From: Hygrophila difformis
Lineage: Eukaryota; Streptophyta; Magnoliopsida; Lamiales; Acanthaceae
DNA: 64,000 nt
Assembly (NCBI GenBank): GCA_030278955.1
Contig: JAOANR010000013.1
Location: 46,164,191-46,228,190, forward strand
Direction: 5' to 3'
Every line of letters begins with the position of its first letter. The stretch's first letter is position 1. A program made the translations under genes and the position numbers. The notes below the pieces were generated by a model. The model was not told the DNA's origin. It saw only the letters and a list, made by a program, of their open reading frames with translations, and did no database searches. Below are positions 30,476 through 41,389 of this stretch, piece by piece.

Positions 30476-32367
30476 CCTCATGATTCTCAGCAAATAGTGC
30501 ACTCTCCTTTGGCTCCCACTGAGTCACTGAGCCACACTCTTAATGCTCACTCCCCTGTGGTTCCCACTGAACCACATAATTCACATACATCTGATGAAGT
30601 TTCCCTTGGCACTTCCTCTTCTATTGACCAATCTCCTATAGGTCAATCTCCTTCATCTCATCCAGGGGCACAAGCTATAACTGTTTCTGATGCAATCTTA
30701 CCTGCAAGACCTCGGAGAGTGATCAGAAGGCCTGCTCGATATGATGACTACTACTGCTCCTCAGTTGTTCATCCTGAACATGTGCCTAGGACCTTTAATG
30801 AAGCTCATGGGGTTCCTCACTGGGACTTGAACTCAATGGCACTTGGGAAGTTGTATCCTTACCTGCTGGAAAGCATGCCATTTGCTGTAAATGGATCTTT
30901 AGGGTCAAGCACAAACCTGATGGAAGCATCAGCAAATACAAGGCCAGGTTAGTTGCAAAAGGTTTTAGCGAAAAGTTTGGAGAGGATTATAATGATACCT
31001 ATGCCTCAGTAGCTAAGGCTGGAAGTGTGAGGATACTTTTTGCTCTTGCTGCTTCCTTCAAATGGAGTCTTTCACAGCTTGATATAAATAACGCCCTCTT
31101 GCATGGTCATCTTGAGGAAGAAATCTATATGCAGTCCCCTCAAGGTTTACAGGTTCCTCATGGAAAAGTATGCAAATTGAAGAGATCCTTTTATGGCCTT
31201 AAACAGGCTCCTCGACAGTGGTATGGTGCTCTCTCCACCTTTCTCACTGGACTTGGATACCTTGTAAATCATTGTGATCAATGTGTATTCTTCAAATATA
31301 CCTCTCTTGGCTTGGTCATTCTTGTGGTCTATGTCGATGACATCCTCATTACAGGAGCTTACCCTCATGAGATTTCAGCAGTCAAAAAGGGCTTACATCA
31401 GAAATTCACTATCAAAGATTTGGGAAAGGCAGCCTACTTCATTGGCTTGGAAATCACTTCCTCTTCAGACGGTCTTTCTATCTCACAGCAGAAGTACACC
31501 CATGATCTCCTGGCTGAAATTGAAGTTCCTCCAAATCCTAAGGTCCACACTCCATCTCCTACTCACAAAACGCTTAGAGTTTCTGGGACACTCTTTCAAG
31601 ATCCTCATCTCTACCGGAAGGCTGTTGGCAAACTCCTCTACCTCGGTTTCTCTAGGCCTAACATCTGTTACTCAGTCCAACAACTCAGCCAATACATGCA
31701 CGAGCCCACCGAAGATCACTGGCTAGGTGTTGTCCAAGTTCTACAGTATCTCCAGAACAATCCCTCTGTGGGGCTCTTCTTTCCCTTTGGCCTGTCTCTA
31801 GAGCTTAAAGGCTTTTGTGATGCTGATTGGGGCAATTGCCCAATCTCTCGCAAGTCTTTAACTGGCTACTGTGTCTTCATGGGTGGTGCATTGGTGGCTT
31901 GGAAAACCAAGAAGCAGAACTATGTATCCAGGAGCTCCACTGAGGCCGAATATCGAAGCTTAGGGGCAGTGGCTGCTGAATTGCTATGGATTGGCAATTT
32001 ACTCTCTGAGATGAAGCTTCCTCTATCCTTACCTTATCCCATCTACTGTGACAACTCGTCTTCCATACAACTTGTGAAGAATCCTATGCATCACGAAAGG
32101 ACAAAACATATTGATGTAGGATGCTTATATGTTAGAGACTACTTCCAGCAGGGGTTGATCGATCCTCTTTTCCTCCCCTCCTCGCACCAACTAGCCGACA
32201 TGTTCACCAAGGGTCTCCCCTCGAAGCTGTTCATGTCCTTCTGCTCCAAGTTGAATCTTTGGAAAGGTTCAACTTGCGGGGGGGATGTTGAGTATGGAGA
32301 GCCTTCGACCTCAGTCGACCACCATGCTCATCATGCTCGTGCCTCATCTTCTTCAGGAGTGGGCTAG
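30476..32367 (+). pseudogene. Copia reverse transcriptase and RNase H
   Basis: A frame shift near 30,440-30,470 separates this from integrase, and another near 30,830-30,960 precedes the main RT frame (open from 31,027). RT motifs: QLDINNALLHGHL, KLKRSFYGLKQAPRQWYG and the catalytic YVDDILITG. RNase H follows (GFCDADWGNC, SRSSTEAEYRSLG, IYCDNSSSI), ending near TKGLPSKLF before the 3' LTR. The RT/RH block itself is long and open, so these domains decayed less than gag. Confidence 0.9.
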
Positions 32368-32564
32368 TCTAAGGTTTGGGCCAACTTTAATAGTCTAGTA
32401 TTGGGCTTTGTTATGTTTATTGATTGGGCTTTGTTCTTCCGGCCCATTACCTTTTACCATGTAAATATAGCCGAGGTTGTTACTCATTTTGTATCAGACA
32501 GTTGTATCATTCATTTGAATCAATGAGAACTCCACTTTATTTACCTCGAGCTCCGATTTCGTCA
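32286..32564 (+). repeat. 3' LTR of the Copia element
   Basis: 279 bp, preceded by a GCGGGGGGGA polypurine tract and followed by target duplicate CAAAG at 32565-32569. Confidence 0.96.
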
Positions 32565-32569
32565 CAAAG

Positions 32570-33167
32570 TGATGTGCTAGTGGTTTATTTTGCATCTCTG
32601 CAAGCACAAATCCTTTTGCTCTTCATGGGTGATTGTTGCTTGAGTTCTCTGTTTTAACGATAATCTCTTTTGTTTTGTTCCATATGGAAGATATGATCCA
32701 AGCCAGGGCTTGGGGACTTCGAGCGTTCACAATCATTCCTACTCGACTATGTTACCTGTTTTATTTCTCCATTGCCACGAACACGCCTTTGTTATGTCAA
32801 ATACAGAAAGTTGTACGTACTTATTATATGCCCTTGTACCTCAGTAGTCATATGAAGAATTTATGTCCACAAGTATTTGTTTTACAATGTTACAGTATTG
32901 TCAAATACATGTACAGTACAGGTTCATTTACAGGTTACAAACAGGGAAAGTATTAGTGTATTACACATATAAATCTAACTGAAGAATACAATGCACTTGT
33001 TGCTAAGCTTCATCCATGCTTGGCTATTACCGGGCAAATGCAGCCCTATGTATAGATTCTTTGCTCAATCTGCAACTACTATGTGCTAGTGCCTCGAAAA
33101 AATTGATTTCTAAAAATGGCATTTACATCTGTACGTATGAGTAGGATCTTTCTTAAGCGCTTAATGC
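32570..33167. other. spacer after the Copia element
   Basis: Original sequence interrupted by the Copia insertion; no gene seen. The right part is probably the 3' UTR of the ACD11-like gene. Confidence 0.45.
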
Positions 33168-34341
33168 TCACCAGTCCAAGGGGACATTTCTTGATGTGTA
33201 TAGACTGTCAATGTATTGTATGATTGGAAGCGAAGACCTGATGTATCTTATCATCTCCCTTTCTGCAGACTCCTCTGAAAAAATGTTGGAATTATTGGTG
33301 AATCTGCAGAAATACGCTATGGTATTTTTATTATGCAAGTTTTCTTGATTTACCTGTTTCATTGAGACTCATCAGGAGCTGTTCCCTTGTTGGTAGCGTG
33401 TACATCCCAGCAGATACAGCGGTTCTCACTGCCCACGTGTGGTATGGTGCACATGTTTGTGCATAAGCTGTTGATGCTGCTTCTTTCAAATAGGGATCAC
33501 TGCAAGTATATTGTGCAGTTAATGATATTCATAGTAACAAATTGATTGGAGAAAAGTTGAACGGTGATGCTACAAGAGACAGTTGGGGATCAATGAAAAT
33601 GTACAATGAAGGCCACAAAAACATACTCAGATGATAAGAAGTTTTGGAATAGAACTCTGATGAGATCAAGACCCTGTCTTACTCTGCGCAGGCTTCGTGA
33701 ATGGCTCCCCGGCTTCTTCACTGTATTGTTTTGTAGATCAAAATCGAGTATAGTGTTTAGGGTCACATAAGTTTCATATGCATCTGTAAGATCATTCACC
33801 TGGAATGAATTGGTCATGACATTAGATTCAATGTCAAAAGGGATGAAATTTATCACCTTGTGACAAGGTTGAATCAATTCAAGAAATGGGGAAATTCTGA
33901 AGAAATAAAATCCAGCAACAAACCTACCTTGGAGCAATACTCGTATTCAGCAAATTTAAAGGCTCTTCCCAAGCAGCCGAAGAGGGAAGAAACAAGGGTG
34001 CATGCATTGCAGAAGGTTTTCAAATCAAGATCATAACCGAAGCCCTGATCCTGCAGAATTGCTGAGAGCTCTTCAAAGGCATCTGCCACGCCCGATAGGG
34101 GTGTCATTTCATTGCAAGCATCGGAGAAATCATCGTCCTCCACCGTAACCGGAACCCTTTTTTGGCTCTCTTGCCCCGTTGGAGGGCTGAATATTGATAA
34201 GGAAAACATCAGAAAAAATGAATGGGATACGGGGAATCTCCCTTTCACTTTCTTTCTACAAACTTTTTTAATTTTGAGAAAAGGAGAGCAGACTTTGAGG
34301 GACAATGCTTTTGTGATGTCCCTATATGTGAGGGCTGCCAT
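33168..34341 (-). CDS. ACD11-like glycolipid transfer protein (GLTP domain)
   Basis: Cytosolic ceramide-1-phosphate/sphingolipid transfer protein family whose Arabidopsis member ACD11 restrains cell death. Four exons join in phase: 34341-33928, 33799-33627, 33499-33354 and 33274-33168; 279 residues as read. GLTP motifs: TPLSGVADAFEELSAIL, CNACTLVSSLFGCLGRAFKF with the lipid-headgroup Asp/Asn helix (KVNDL), the RRVRQGLDLIRVLF helix, PYHTWAVRTAVSAGMYTLPT (headgroup His and Trp) and C terminus YIDSLYTSRNVPLDW, matching ACD11 ends. ACD11 is about 206 residues, so there is a ~70-residue N-terminal excess. Bases about 34300-34180 read KKVCRKKVKGRFP then a hydrophobic stretch ending at TTCAG, which may be an unspliced intron or a real extension. 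Confidence 0.88.
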
Positions 34342-34559
34342 TATTTATTGCAGAGTTCCAATTTAAATTAAGGGCGATGAATTACCCTTAAAAAAAGTAG
34401 TCTTATATATGCTACTCCTAATATGCTAGTACAAATTTTTATTATTGCGAAAGCTTATAACATGAATTTTGGACCACACACATGTCAGCGGCTAAAACAT
34501 ACTGTACTATATATGTAAGTATATTCTTATTTCTTAAGACACTAGAAATCATTGCCCCC

Positions 34560-36916
34560 TTAAGCAACTATATTCAGCTCAGTTCCTGGTTCTATTCCCC
34601 TTTCATGCTCTTCCTGTTTGCGCACTTGAATCGGTTTGAACGTGTAATACTTGGCACAGAACAGGTAATAAATCAAATTCAAGACCTGCAGCAATGTGAT
34701 CAGCCAATATAGGTACTCCAGTTTCCCCCTGTTCAGATTCTTATCCGGCAGCCAGTTCGATCCGTCTGGCCTGGCGCTGTACTTATGGACAATGGTGATC
34801 AAAAGTGTGCTCACATAACTGCCTGCTGATATCGAAAGCCAGAACATAGCCGGACCGGTGGCCCTCATGCTCTCAGGCGCCTGATCGTAGAAAAACTCCA
34901 GGTACCCGATTGATGTGAAGGCTTCTGCGATCCCATGGAGGGAATGCAGCGGGACTAACCAGAACACTGAAATGGGAATTGTGGCATTAGGTTCATCCAT
35001 CAGGCCGTGTGCCAAGGCGGCGTTCTTCCGCCTGACTTCTACAAAGCCGGCCGATAGTGTGCCGAGTAAGGACACCATGAGGCCTATGGCGATTCGGGAA
35101 AGGAAGGTTATTCCTCGGTCCAGACCTGTGAAGTGCCTGGCTACGGGAACGATAACCCTGTCGTAGAATACTATGGTGAGCAGCATTGATATCTGAGTGA
35201 AGACAGTCATTGATGCTGCCGGAATTTGGAAGTTGTTGGTAAGGTGTCTCTCCATGGACTTGGCCTGCTGGAGGGCGAAGGTGTTCTGTTGGGCTGCGGC
35301 CGTGATGAGGAGGATTCCTGTGACCCATATTGGCCCCATCCGAATAATGGTCTTCAGTTCTTCGACACGGTGGACTGTGGACAGCTTCCATGGGTTGATT
35401 CGAGCCGTTGGATTGTCGTCCTCGGTGACGATTGCGGCCTTGTCCAGAAACCTGTGGGGGATCATCAGTAGTCAAAGATGTAGTAGTCCAATAATTCAAA
35501 TTACTTATTCGAATCTTGTCCAGTCCTGTCCAAATCATTTCTGTTTGCTTAATTGAAGTCTGAAGATAAGCTACACGCCTACTCCTAATCTCCTATTGCC
35601 ATAAGATTTTTGTAATTGTTAGGTTCCGTCAAGGAAAGGGTAACATATTTGGCAATTTTCAAACTCACCTTAGCTTGGGCCAGGTAAGTTTGGATAAGCT
35701 TTGGATTCAGACATACAATGTTTAAGCCACTCATTCTGTCGTCTGACCTAGAACTTAACTCCCCTTTGTAAGAAGTAAGAAACCCTCCTAGAGGAAAAGA
35801 AAAGATGAACTTACTTCATGTTCTTGGTGTGGATAAGTTTCCCACCGACGGAGATAGGAGCATCAAGTTCCTCATTTTCATACAGCATGCTGGGATCATC
35901 CACCATAGGCACTTTCCTCTTTCTGTACGCCGCCACACACACCTGTAGCAGCCGCGTGAACGGGCTGCCAACGGGGTCAAGATGCCGATACAACCGATAA
36001 GCCAGGACGAACGCAACAATCGACAGGGCCATTGCAATGGATGGAATTCCAAGCCCCCAACCCCATCCAATGTTGTCCTGGATGTACACAATGACTGTAT
36101 TAGCCACCAGGATGGATACTCCCATACAGAAATAGTACCAATTGAAGAATTTCCAGGTGGCATTCTTCTGGTTTGGATCAGTTTCATCGAATTGGTCGGC
36201 CCCGAAGGACACCACACACGGCCGTATTCCCCCGGAGCCTAAAGCCGTCAGCAGCAATGATATGTAAAGAATCGCTAGTTGTCCTGAATCAGCTTGTTGG
36301 CAGGTTTGAGTTGTGCTACTGTTGCTGTTGATATTACAAGGGGGAGGCCTTAAATTGGGCAGCACTGCTGATATTGTCAAGCTAATCATTCCCTGGTGAA
36401 CAGAGAAAAAAAAAAAAAAAAAAGCAGAAAAAACATGTAAAAATTACTATAGTATACTCTACTATTATTTATATCTTATGATGATGGGAAAAGTAGAAAG
36501 CCTGACTATTTGGTATATGATTGAGGCAATGGTAATGGTCCAAAACCTCCCGGCGAAGGCGTCGGAGACGAAGGCTCCGAGCAAGGGGGTGAGGGCGGCG
36601 GTGCCGCCGAAGTTGTTTTGAGTGGTGGCGGCCATGGTGATGGGGAGATGGAGCTGGGATGTAAAGTAGCTCATCATGTTGGTGGAGAATCCGACCACGG
36701 CCAATTTCTCGCATATTTCGTTGGCTGCAACAAAATCAAAATCCAAAACATGCCTGTGATATGATAACTTAAAAGCACAAATCTTGTATAGCTAGCTAGC
36801 TACTACTTTGTTGGATCTTGGTTGTTGGATGAATTATTACCGAAGATGAAAGGCATGGTGACCATGCCGCCTTTCTTCTTTTGGACATTTTGCGTGTCGG
36901 CAGCTATGGTTCCCAT
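34560..36916 (-). CDS. NPF3.1: NRT1/PTR family transporter, NPF3.1 type
   Basis: Proton-coupled transporter of nitrate, gibberellin or other small solutes; 12 membrane helices of the MFS fold. Four exons join in phase to 587 residues: 36916-36841, 36724-36507, 36392-35815 and 35451-34560. It begins MGTIAADTQNVQKKKGG, then TMPFIFANEICEKLAVVGFS, with the ExxE-region ANEICEKLA where many NPF proteins have ExxER (here EKL, as in NPF3). PTR signatures: TALGSGGIRPCVVSFGADQF and FNWYYFCMG. Central loop 'FLDKAAIV'; C-terminal helices including GYLEFFYDQAPESMRATG. The sequence follows Arabidopsis At1g68570 (NPF3.1) along its whole length. Substrate not shown by sequence. Intact. Confidence 0.95.
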
Positions 36917-38500
36917 CGTCTATTCGTATCGATCTGTGTGTGTGGGTGTGTGTCTGGTTCATTCACTGATTGGTGTTCTCACTTTTGATTTTTAAGGTAG
37001 CTTTGCCCATTAGGTATGGTATTATTGATTGGAGAAAAAGATGCTGTCCTTACATGAGGGGAAAAAATGGACATATGCCAGCCAAACATCAGAATTGACT
37101 GGTTGGGGTTTTGCATGTGAGGATGATGTATTTTGGATTTATAAGTTTATATAATTCCATGATAGAAAATATCGTAATTCTTTTTTTTAAAAAAAAAACA
37201 CAAAAAAATTCAAATACTGAGAAATAGTTCTACTTAAGTGTTAGTTTTAATTAAAATAACAAAAACCAAATAATAGTGTTGAGGGAAGTGCTTTTTTACT
37301 ATTTCATTTTGTTTTTCCTTCTTCGGGAGAATGGAGGGCCGGAGCCATTTATTCCATGACTAGGTAGGTTGCAATGATGCAAATCTAGCAAATCACATTC
37401 GAGTACATTCGAAACCCATTCATGGGCTCTCGTAAAGAATTCTATGCTCCTTGCATACCTTTTAAATTTAATTTAAACATGAGTTGATTTTCGATCTAAA
37501 ATTTGAATAGTATACTAACTTCTGCCGATGTCTAATAATGTCTAGATATACTAATTTGAATGGATGAAGTAGGTCTTTAAGAATATAATTATCTATTTCA
37601 TTCCGTTTTTAATATTTGAATAATGCTAGTATATTATATTTTTTGAGATTATAATGAGTTTTTTGTGCATTGATTGAAGTCTTCAATACAGAAGTATTTG
37701 GCCTTTTGGCTCAACCAAAAGTTTTTGTCGACATGCAACTTAATAATTGAGGGAGCAATCAAAGTTCGTCACTCCTCCGAATTCACATACTTTTCAAATT
37801 ACTGTATTTATTTATAATTCCAATAACTCGTCCAAATAGTTGAGGATTTTTTAATCTTAATTCTATATATGGGGTTGTAGAATATGTGATATATTCTTGA
37901 TAAGAGGCATATACAAATGCTCCTCCACTTTGCCAGAACCAACGACATACTAATATCGTAACAATGCTATTGACTAATTAAGTGGCTTGTTTTTCTGTAA
38001 TATTTGCAGGAATGTAACAAGCTAGCTGTTAATTGGAGAAACCCTTTAGAACTTCAAAGATTAATGTCTCCTCTTCCAACCCTTTCCAAAACCTCTACTA
38101 CTCCTACAGTCCTACTTTCAAAGTGCCATTCAGACTACAGAGCATGATTATTGAGGTATGCCTATCCCTTAACTTAAATTCCACAGCACGATTGGAATGC
38201 AATAGTCAATAATTATTACTTCATATATTTGCCGATATTTATTTGAAAATGATTAATAAAAACATATAGTCAGCAGCCCAAAAGGCCCAGCATAATAAAT
38301 CGGAAGCGGTTTCAGGCCCAATTCAGAAAATCACCCACTCAATAGTCAATACCTAAACCTGAATCCGAATAGTCAAACAACCCATCCACATGAGTCATGA
38401 CAACGTCCACACCCAGTGCCACGTATTCACAGTCACCAAACCCGGACCCGAATGACTCCCAAAACTCCGAACCGATATCACACAAATCGGGTTTGTCATA
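36917..38500. other. spacer and NPF promoter region
   Basis: No gene seen. Contains a TG-rich leader tract (about 36932-36952), an A/T homopolymer junction near 37180-37200, and ordinary AT-rich sequence. Confidence 0.5.
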
Positions 38501-38559
38501 AAGCCCGGAATGCCTGTCGGTCCAAGACCAAGTCAGGAGAACACGTATGGTTCGCCGTC

Positions 38560-38835
38560 TCGGCCGAGATCTCACCGAGTCGTAACTGAAACAGCAAGTG
38601 CCGTTCAAATTTTTAACTCACCTTCGCGATATGGCCGAGATACCGCCGAGAAATCGCCCGGTACGCCGAGACATTCGAGATTTCGCCGATATCGTCGAGA
38701 TTTCGCCGATATTTCATTTAAATATTTTTTGCCATAAAATGCAATGAGCCGATATTTGTCCGATACGCCGCAACGATACACAGCGACCGATGTGGAACTA
38801 CGGCGACCGCGACGCGACCGGTTCCCGCGATGGCT
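38560..38835. repeat. CG-rich array of GATATTTCGCCGAGA-like words
   Basis: Many overlapping variants of TTCGCCGATAT, GCCGAGAT and CGATACGCCG on the plus strand in an AT-rich setting. The pattern resembles the subterminal region of a DNA transposon, but no terminal repeat or target duplication was found. Rich in CG dinucleotides, which suggests recent insertion or lack of methylation decay. Confidence 0.5.
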
Positions 38836-38854
38836 AACCATGCTCCTCATATAG

Positions 38855-39034
38855 GAGTGGAGATCATCATCCTTGGTGAAGGCCGCCACTAAAATCATTT
38901 ATCGTCGTCCAACCATTCAAGAAGATTCTTCCGCAGTCTCTACTTGCATGATCTCCGGTTCGACCTCCACCGGCTCGTACGTCCCGATCAATGAAGATTT
39001 CTGCCAACCGTTTTTCCTTTTCTCTCTTAATTAA
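38855..39034 (+). pseudogene. possible orphan exon, unknown family
   Basis: Open from after a TAG at 38852 to TAA at 39032-39034. It reads WRSSSLVKAATKIIYRRPTI then a polar stretch with STCMISGSTSTGSYVPINED. Codon use and composition look protein-like and unlike the surrounding AT-rich DNA, but there is no ATG and I recognise no family. It directly abuts the CG-rich repeat, so it may be a gene fragment. Confidence 0.25.
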
Positions 39035-40037
39035 TTAGCTTAATTCCTTCGAGTCTGTTGACAAGAACACACTATTAACTACTTGAAGCAGAGCTGAGAT
39101 GGAGTTGGGATACCATTATTAATTTACACTACTGCTGATCAATGCAGGTTTCGATCGCCCCAAATTTGAATATATTATTATAACTTATTAATGGTAATTA
39201 ATTTGTAGACGACTATCTAGTACTAGCTGTATTTGAATTCCTATTACTACTTTATTATCGTGCTATCGGACAAGGACAATAAAGACGATATGATGATTAC
39301 TTAAGCGGCGCCGCTATTCTTAACCTCAGTTACAGCTGCTGCATTAGTTACGCAACAGTTAATGTTGTTCTGCTGTTGCCCGTTGATCATATATAATATG
39401 ATGCAATATTATAGTAGTACATGCTGTATATATAGTACCGTAAGTATATACTGTATGCTGTATGCATGATATATATAGCGATCGATAAGGGTTTTAATTT
39501 CAATCAATTTCTTTGCGTTAAGTAAAAGGCAAGTATTAATTGATTGCAGCAGTAAGTGTGTCCAAGAGGATCACTCCCAACCGCGCCAACTAATTACAAA
39601 AATCATCATCATCATCATCATCATCATTATAATATTTACATAATAGTAGTAACATATATACTCCCTCCATTCCATTAAGAGAATAATATAGAGTAATTAA
39701 ATTCTGACAATTACGTGAGCTAATTTCCATGGGAGTCCACAAATTAAATACTAGTATAGAAGTTTATACTATTTCTGTCTATTCTTTTTTGTTGGGGTAA
39801 ATATATATTTGCATTTTCTAGCAATATTCCTCCAAGATATACTGTTGTTTTGCTCTCTCAACAAATATTTGAGATTATCATTGAATTTATAATCTAACTG
39901 TTGAATAATTCAGCTGATCAACACACATTTAGTAAGTAGGAAGGTTAGGTTTGCATGTCTTAATATTACCCTTCCATTACAAAGTTAAATATTACGAATT
40001 GAACACCTAAAAGTTCACAATTACTTCAACCATTGGA
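39035..40037. other. spacer, no gene seen
   Basis: AT-rich. Holds an (ATC)n microsatellite at about 39602-39627 and a single Stowaway left end (TA CTCCCTCCATTCC at 39661) with no matching right end. Confidence 0.5.
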
Positions 40038-40430
40038 CTAGTCCGAAACATCAGACGTGGGATCCGAATTAAGATTGAAGCACACATTCTTAGTCGTCTG
40101 ACTATCATTATCATCATCTCTCGCCGGCGCTGACTTCTTCGCTTCATCCCCCTGCTGCTTGACGCCGCCGCCGCGTTCAAAATCTTCCCGTTGGAATGAC
40201 GGGGTCCAAATAGACGACGAAGAACACAACTTCTCCGCCGCCTCGCCTTTGTCGCGCCTCTGGAAATACTTAACGGCCACATGAATTCTCTTGAGTATCG
40301 CGAAAAATTCCTCCACTTCTTCGTCTCCCGGCGGCGTATCCACTTTCGACGGCGGCTTCACTCTCTTCCCGGCGGCACTACGAGTACCACTACCACCGTC
40401 TGCTTGACGTTTTCGCTTGTCGGAGTCCAT
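40038..40430 (-). CDS. NIMIN2: NIM1-interacting protein (NIMIN2-like)
   Basis: Intronless, 130 residues. NIMIN proteins bind NPR1/NIM1 and tune salicylate-induced PR gene expression in the nucleus. Basic N terminus MDSDKRKRQADGG with KR clusters; the NPR1-binding motif EEVEEFFAILKRIHVAVKYF at about 36-55 (NIMIN2 proteins have EEFFAILRRIHVAVKYF-like sequence here); WTPSFQREDFERG, also shared by NIMIN2 proteins; C-terminal NLNSDP in the position of the EAR-like repression motif (DLNxxP class), here weaker than consensus. Upstream TGACG pairs fit salicylate/TGA control. The start is the only ATG at the head of the frame. Function inferred from family. Confidence 0.88.
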   Translation of the reverse strand: MDSDKRKRQADGGSGTRSAAGKRVKPPSKVDTPPGDEEVEEFFAILKRIHVAVKYFQRRDKGEAAEKLCSSSSIWTPSFQREDFERGGGVKQQGDEAKKSAPARDDDNDSQTTKNVCFNLNSDPTSDVSD

Positions 40431-40470
40431 GATACCAAGTGTGTCTGATTTTTATGGCAGGGTTGAGGGG

Positions 40471-40493
40471 GGAGAGAGAGAGAGAGAGAGAGG
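40471..40493. repeat. (GA)n microsatellite in the NIMIN2-like leader
   Basis: About eleven GA dinucleotides (CT on the coding strand), 40-60 bp upstream of the ATG, a frequent plant 5' UTR feature. Confidence 0.85.
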
Positions 40494-40569
40494 GTTTTGT
40501 GGAGGAGTATGAGCATTTACGGGGAAAATTAGTTTATTTAAAGAAAAAGTAGAGGAAAGACAAAGGGAA

Positions 40570-40629
40570 TGACGAAGGAAGTGATGATGGCAGTGGCGGT
40601 CGTAATATGACGTCGGAATGATGACGTAA
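40570..40629 (-). promoter_or_regulatory. as-1-like TGACG cluster upstream of NIMIN2-like gene
   Basis: Three TGACG words at 40570-40574, 40608-40612 and 40622-40626. The last two are TGACGTC and TGACGTAA, 14 bp apart start to start (as-1 uses 12). They lie 140-200 bp before the ATG, just upstream of a TATA-like TTTAAATAAA at about 40543-40534. TGA-bZIP factors bind TGACG and act with NPR1. Binding here is inference. Confidence 0.55.
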
Positions 40630-40907
40630 GCGCAAAAATATCAGCAGAAAATTGTGAAAGCGGTGTCAAATTGACTGAACGCCACAGATCATTAGATTTA
40701 TGTGTGGTGGGGTACCACAAGTACCGTTGGACGTTTACTATGTACGCACTACACATGTTGCCCATTTCCGTTGGATCCACCTTACGTGTAACTATAAGAC
40801 TTTATTACCGGGTGGTTCCCTTTACGGATAAAAACTAATTTCACACAACAAATTTTTTTTAATTTGTTTTTTCATTTATTAAAGCGTAGGATTGATGTTA
40901 ATAAATA

Positions 40908-41389
40908 CTCCCTCCGTCCCGCGAAGATTGAAGCCTTTCTTTTGGGCACGGTAATTTAGGTAGTGGAGTTTAGTAGTTAAAGTGGTGTGGGTATTTGTGT
41001 TTAAGATTATAATGAATTTTGATACTGTTTATTGTTTAACTTTGACTTAATATTATCGTAGTGATGTAATTTGAGAAAAATATTCAAGTGTGGTCTTGTT
41101 AGAATCGTCTAATCGTGTAGTTTTAGAATATATATTTTATACAATTTTTATTTGTATCAATTTTGTAATATTAAGAGTTAAAGAAATATAAGGGACTTTG
41201 TGTAGGAAAGTAATAATGCATTGGAATTTGTGCAGAATAGTAAAAGTAAGTATTTTTAATGGGATTTGATAATAATTAAGATTCTAATCAAACTTATATT
41301 AATTTAATTTTTCTAAAAACGGAAAGGGTTCAAACTTCGTGGGACATCCCAAAAAGGAATAGGGTTCAAACTTCGTGGGACGGAGGGAG
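40908..41389. mobile_element. long Stowaway MITE with duplicated right end
   Basis: 482 bp from CTCCCTCCGTCCCGCGAAG to its inverted copy ending GGGACGGAGGGAG, flanked by TA. The right terminus carries a second partial copy: GGGTTCAAACTTCGTGGGAC occurs at about 41326-41345 and again at 41362-41381. Confidence 0.88.

Larger units (their letters stand above)
27497..32564 (+). mobile_element. Ty1/Copia LTR retrotransposon, defective
   Basis: A complete insertion: LTRs 27497-27775 and 32286-32564 (279 bp each, starting TGTTGAGTATGG and ending GATTTCGTCA), target duplication CAAAG at 27492-27496 and 32565-32569, primer site TGGTATCAGAGC (initiator Met-tRNA type) at 27776-27787, and G-rich polypurine tract just before 32286. 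By eye the LTRs differ at 8 positions (about 3 percent). Domain order Gag, protease, integrase, RT, RNase H is Copia. The frame is broken several times, so it is not autonomous. It lies in the same orientation as the E2 gene. Confidence 0.97.

Noticed and set aside
34993..35538. 181-codon minus-strand frame
   Set aside because: Overlaps the NPF transporter exon 4 in another frame; the transporter frame matches its family throughout.
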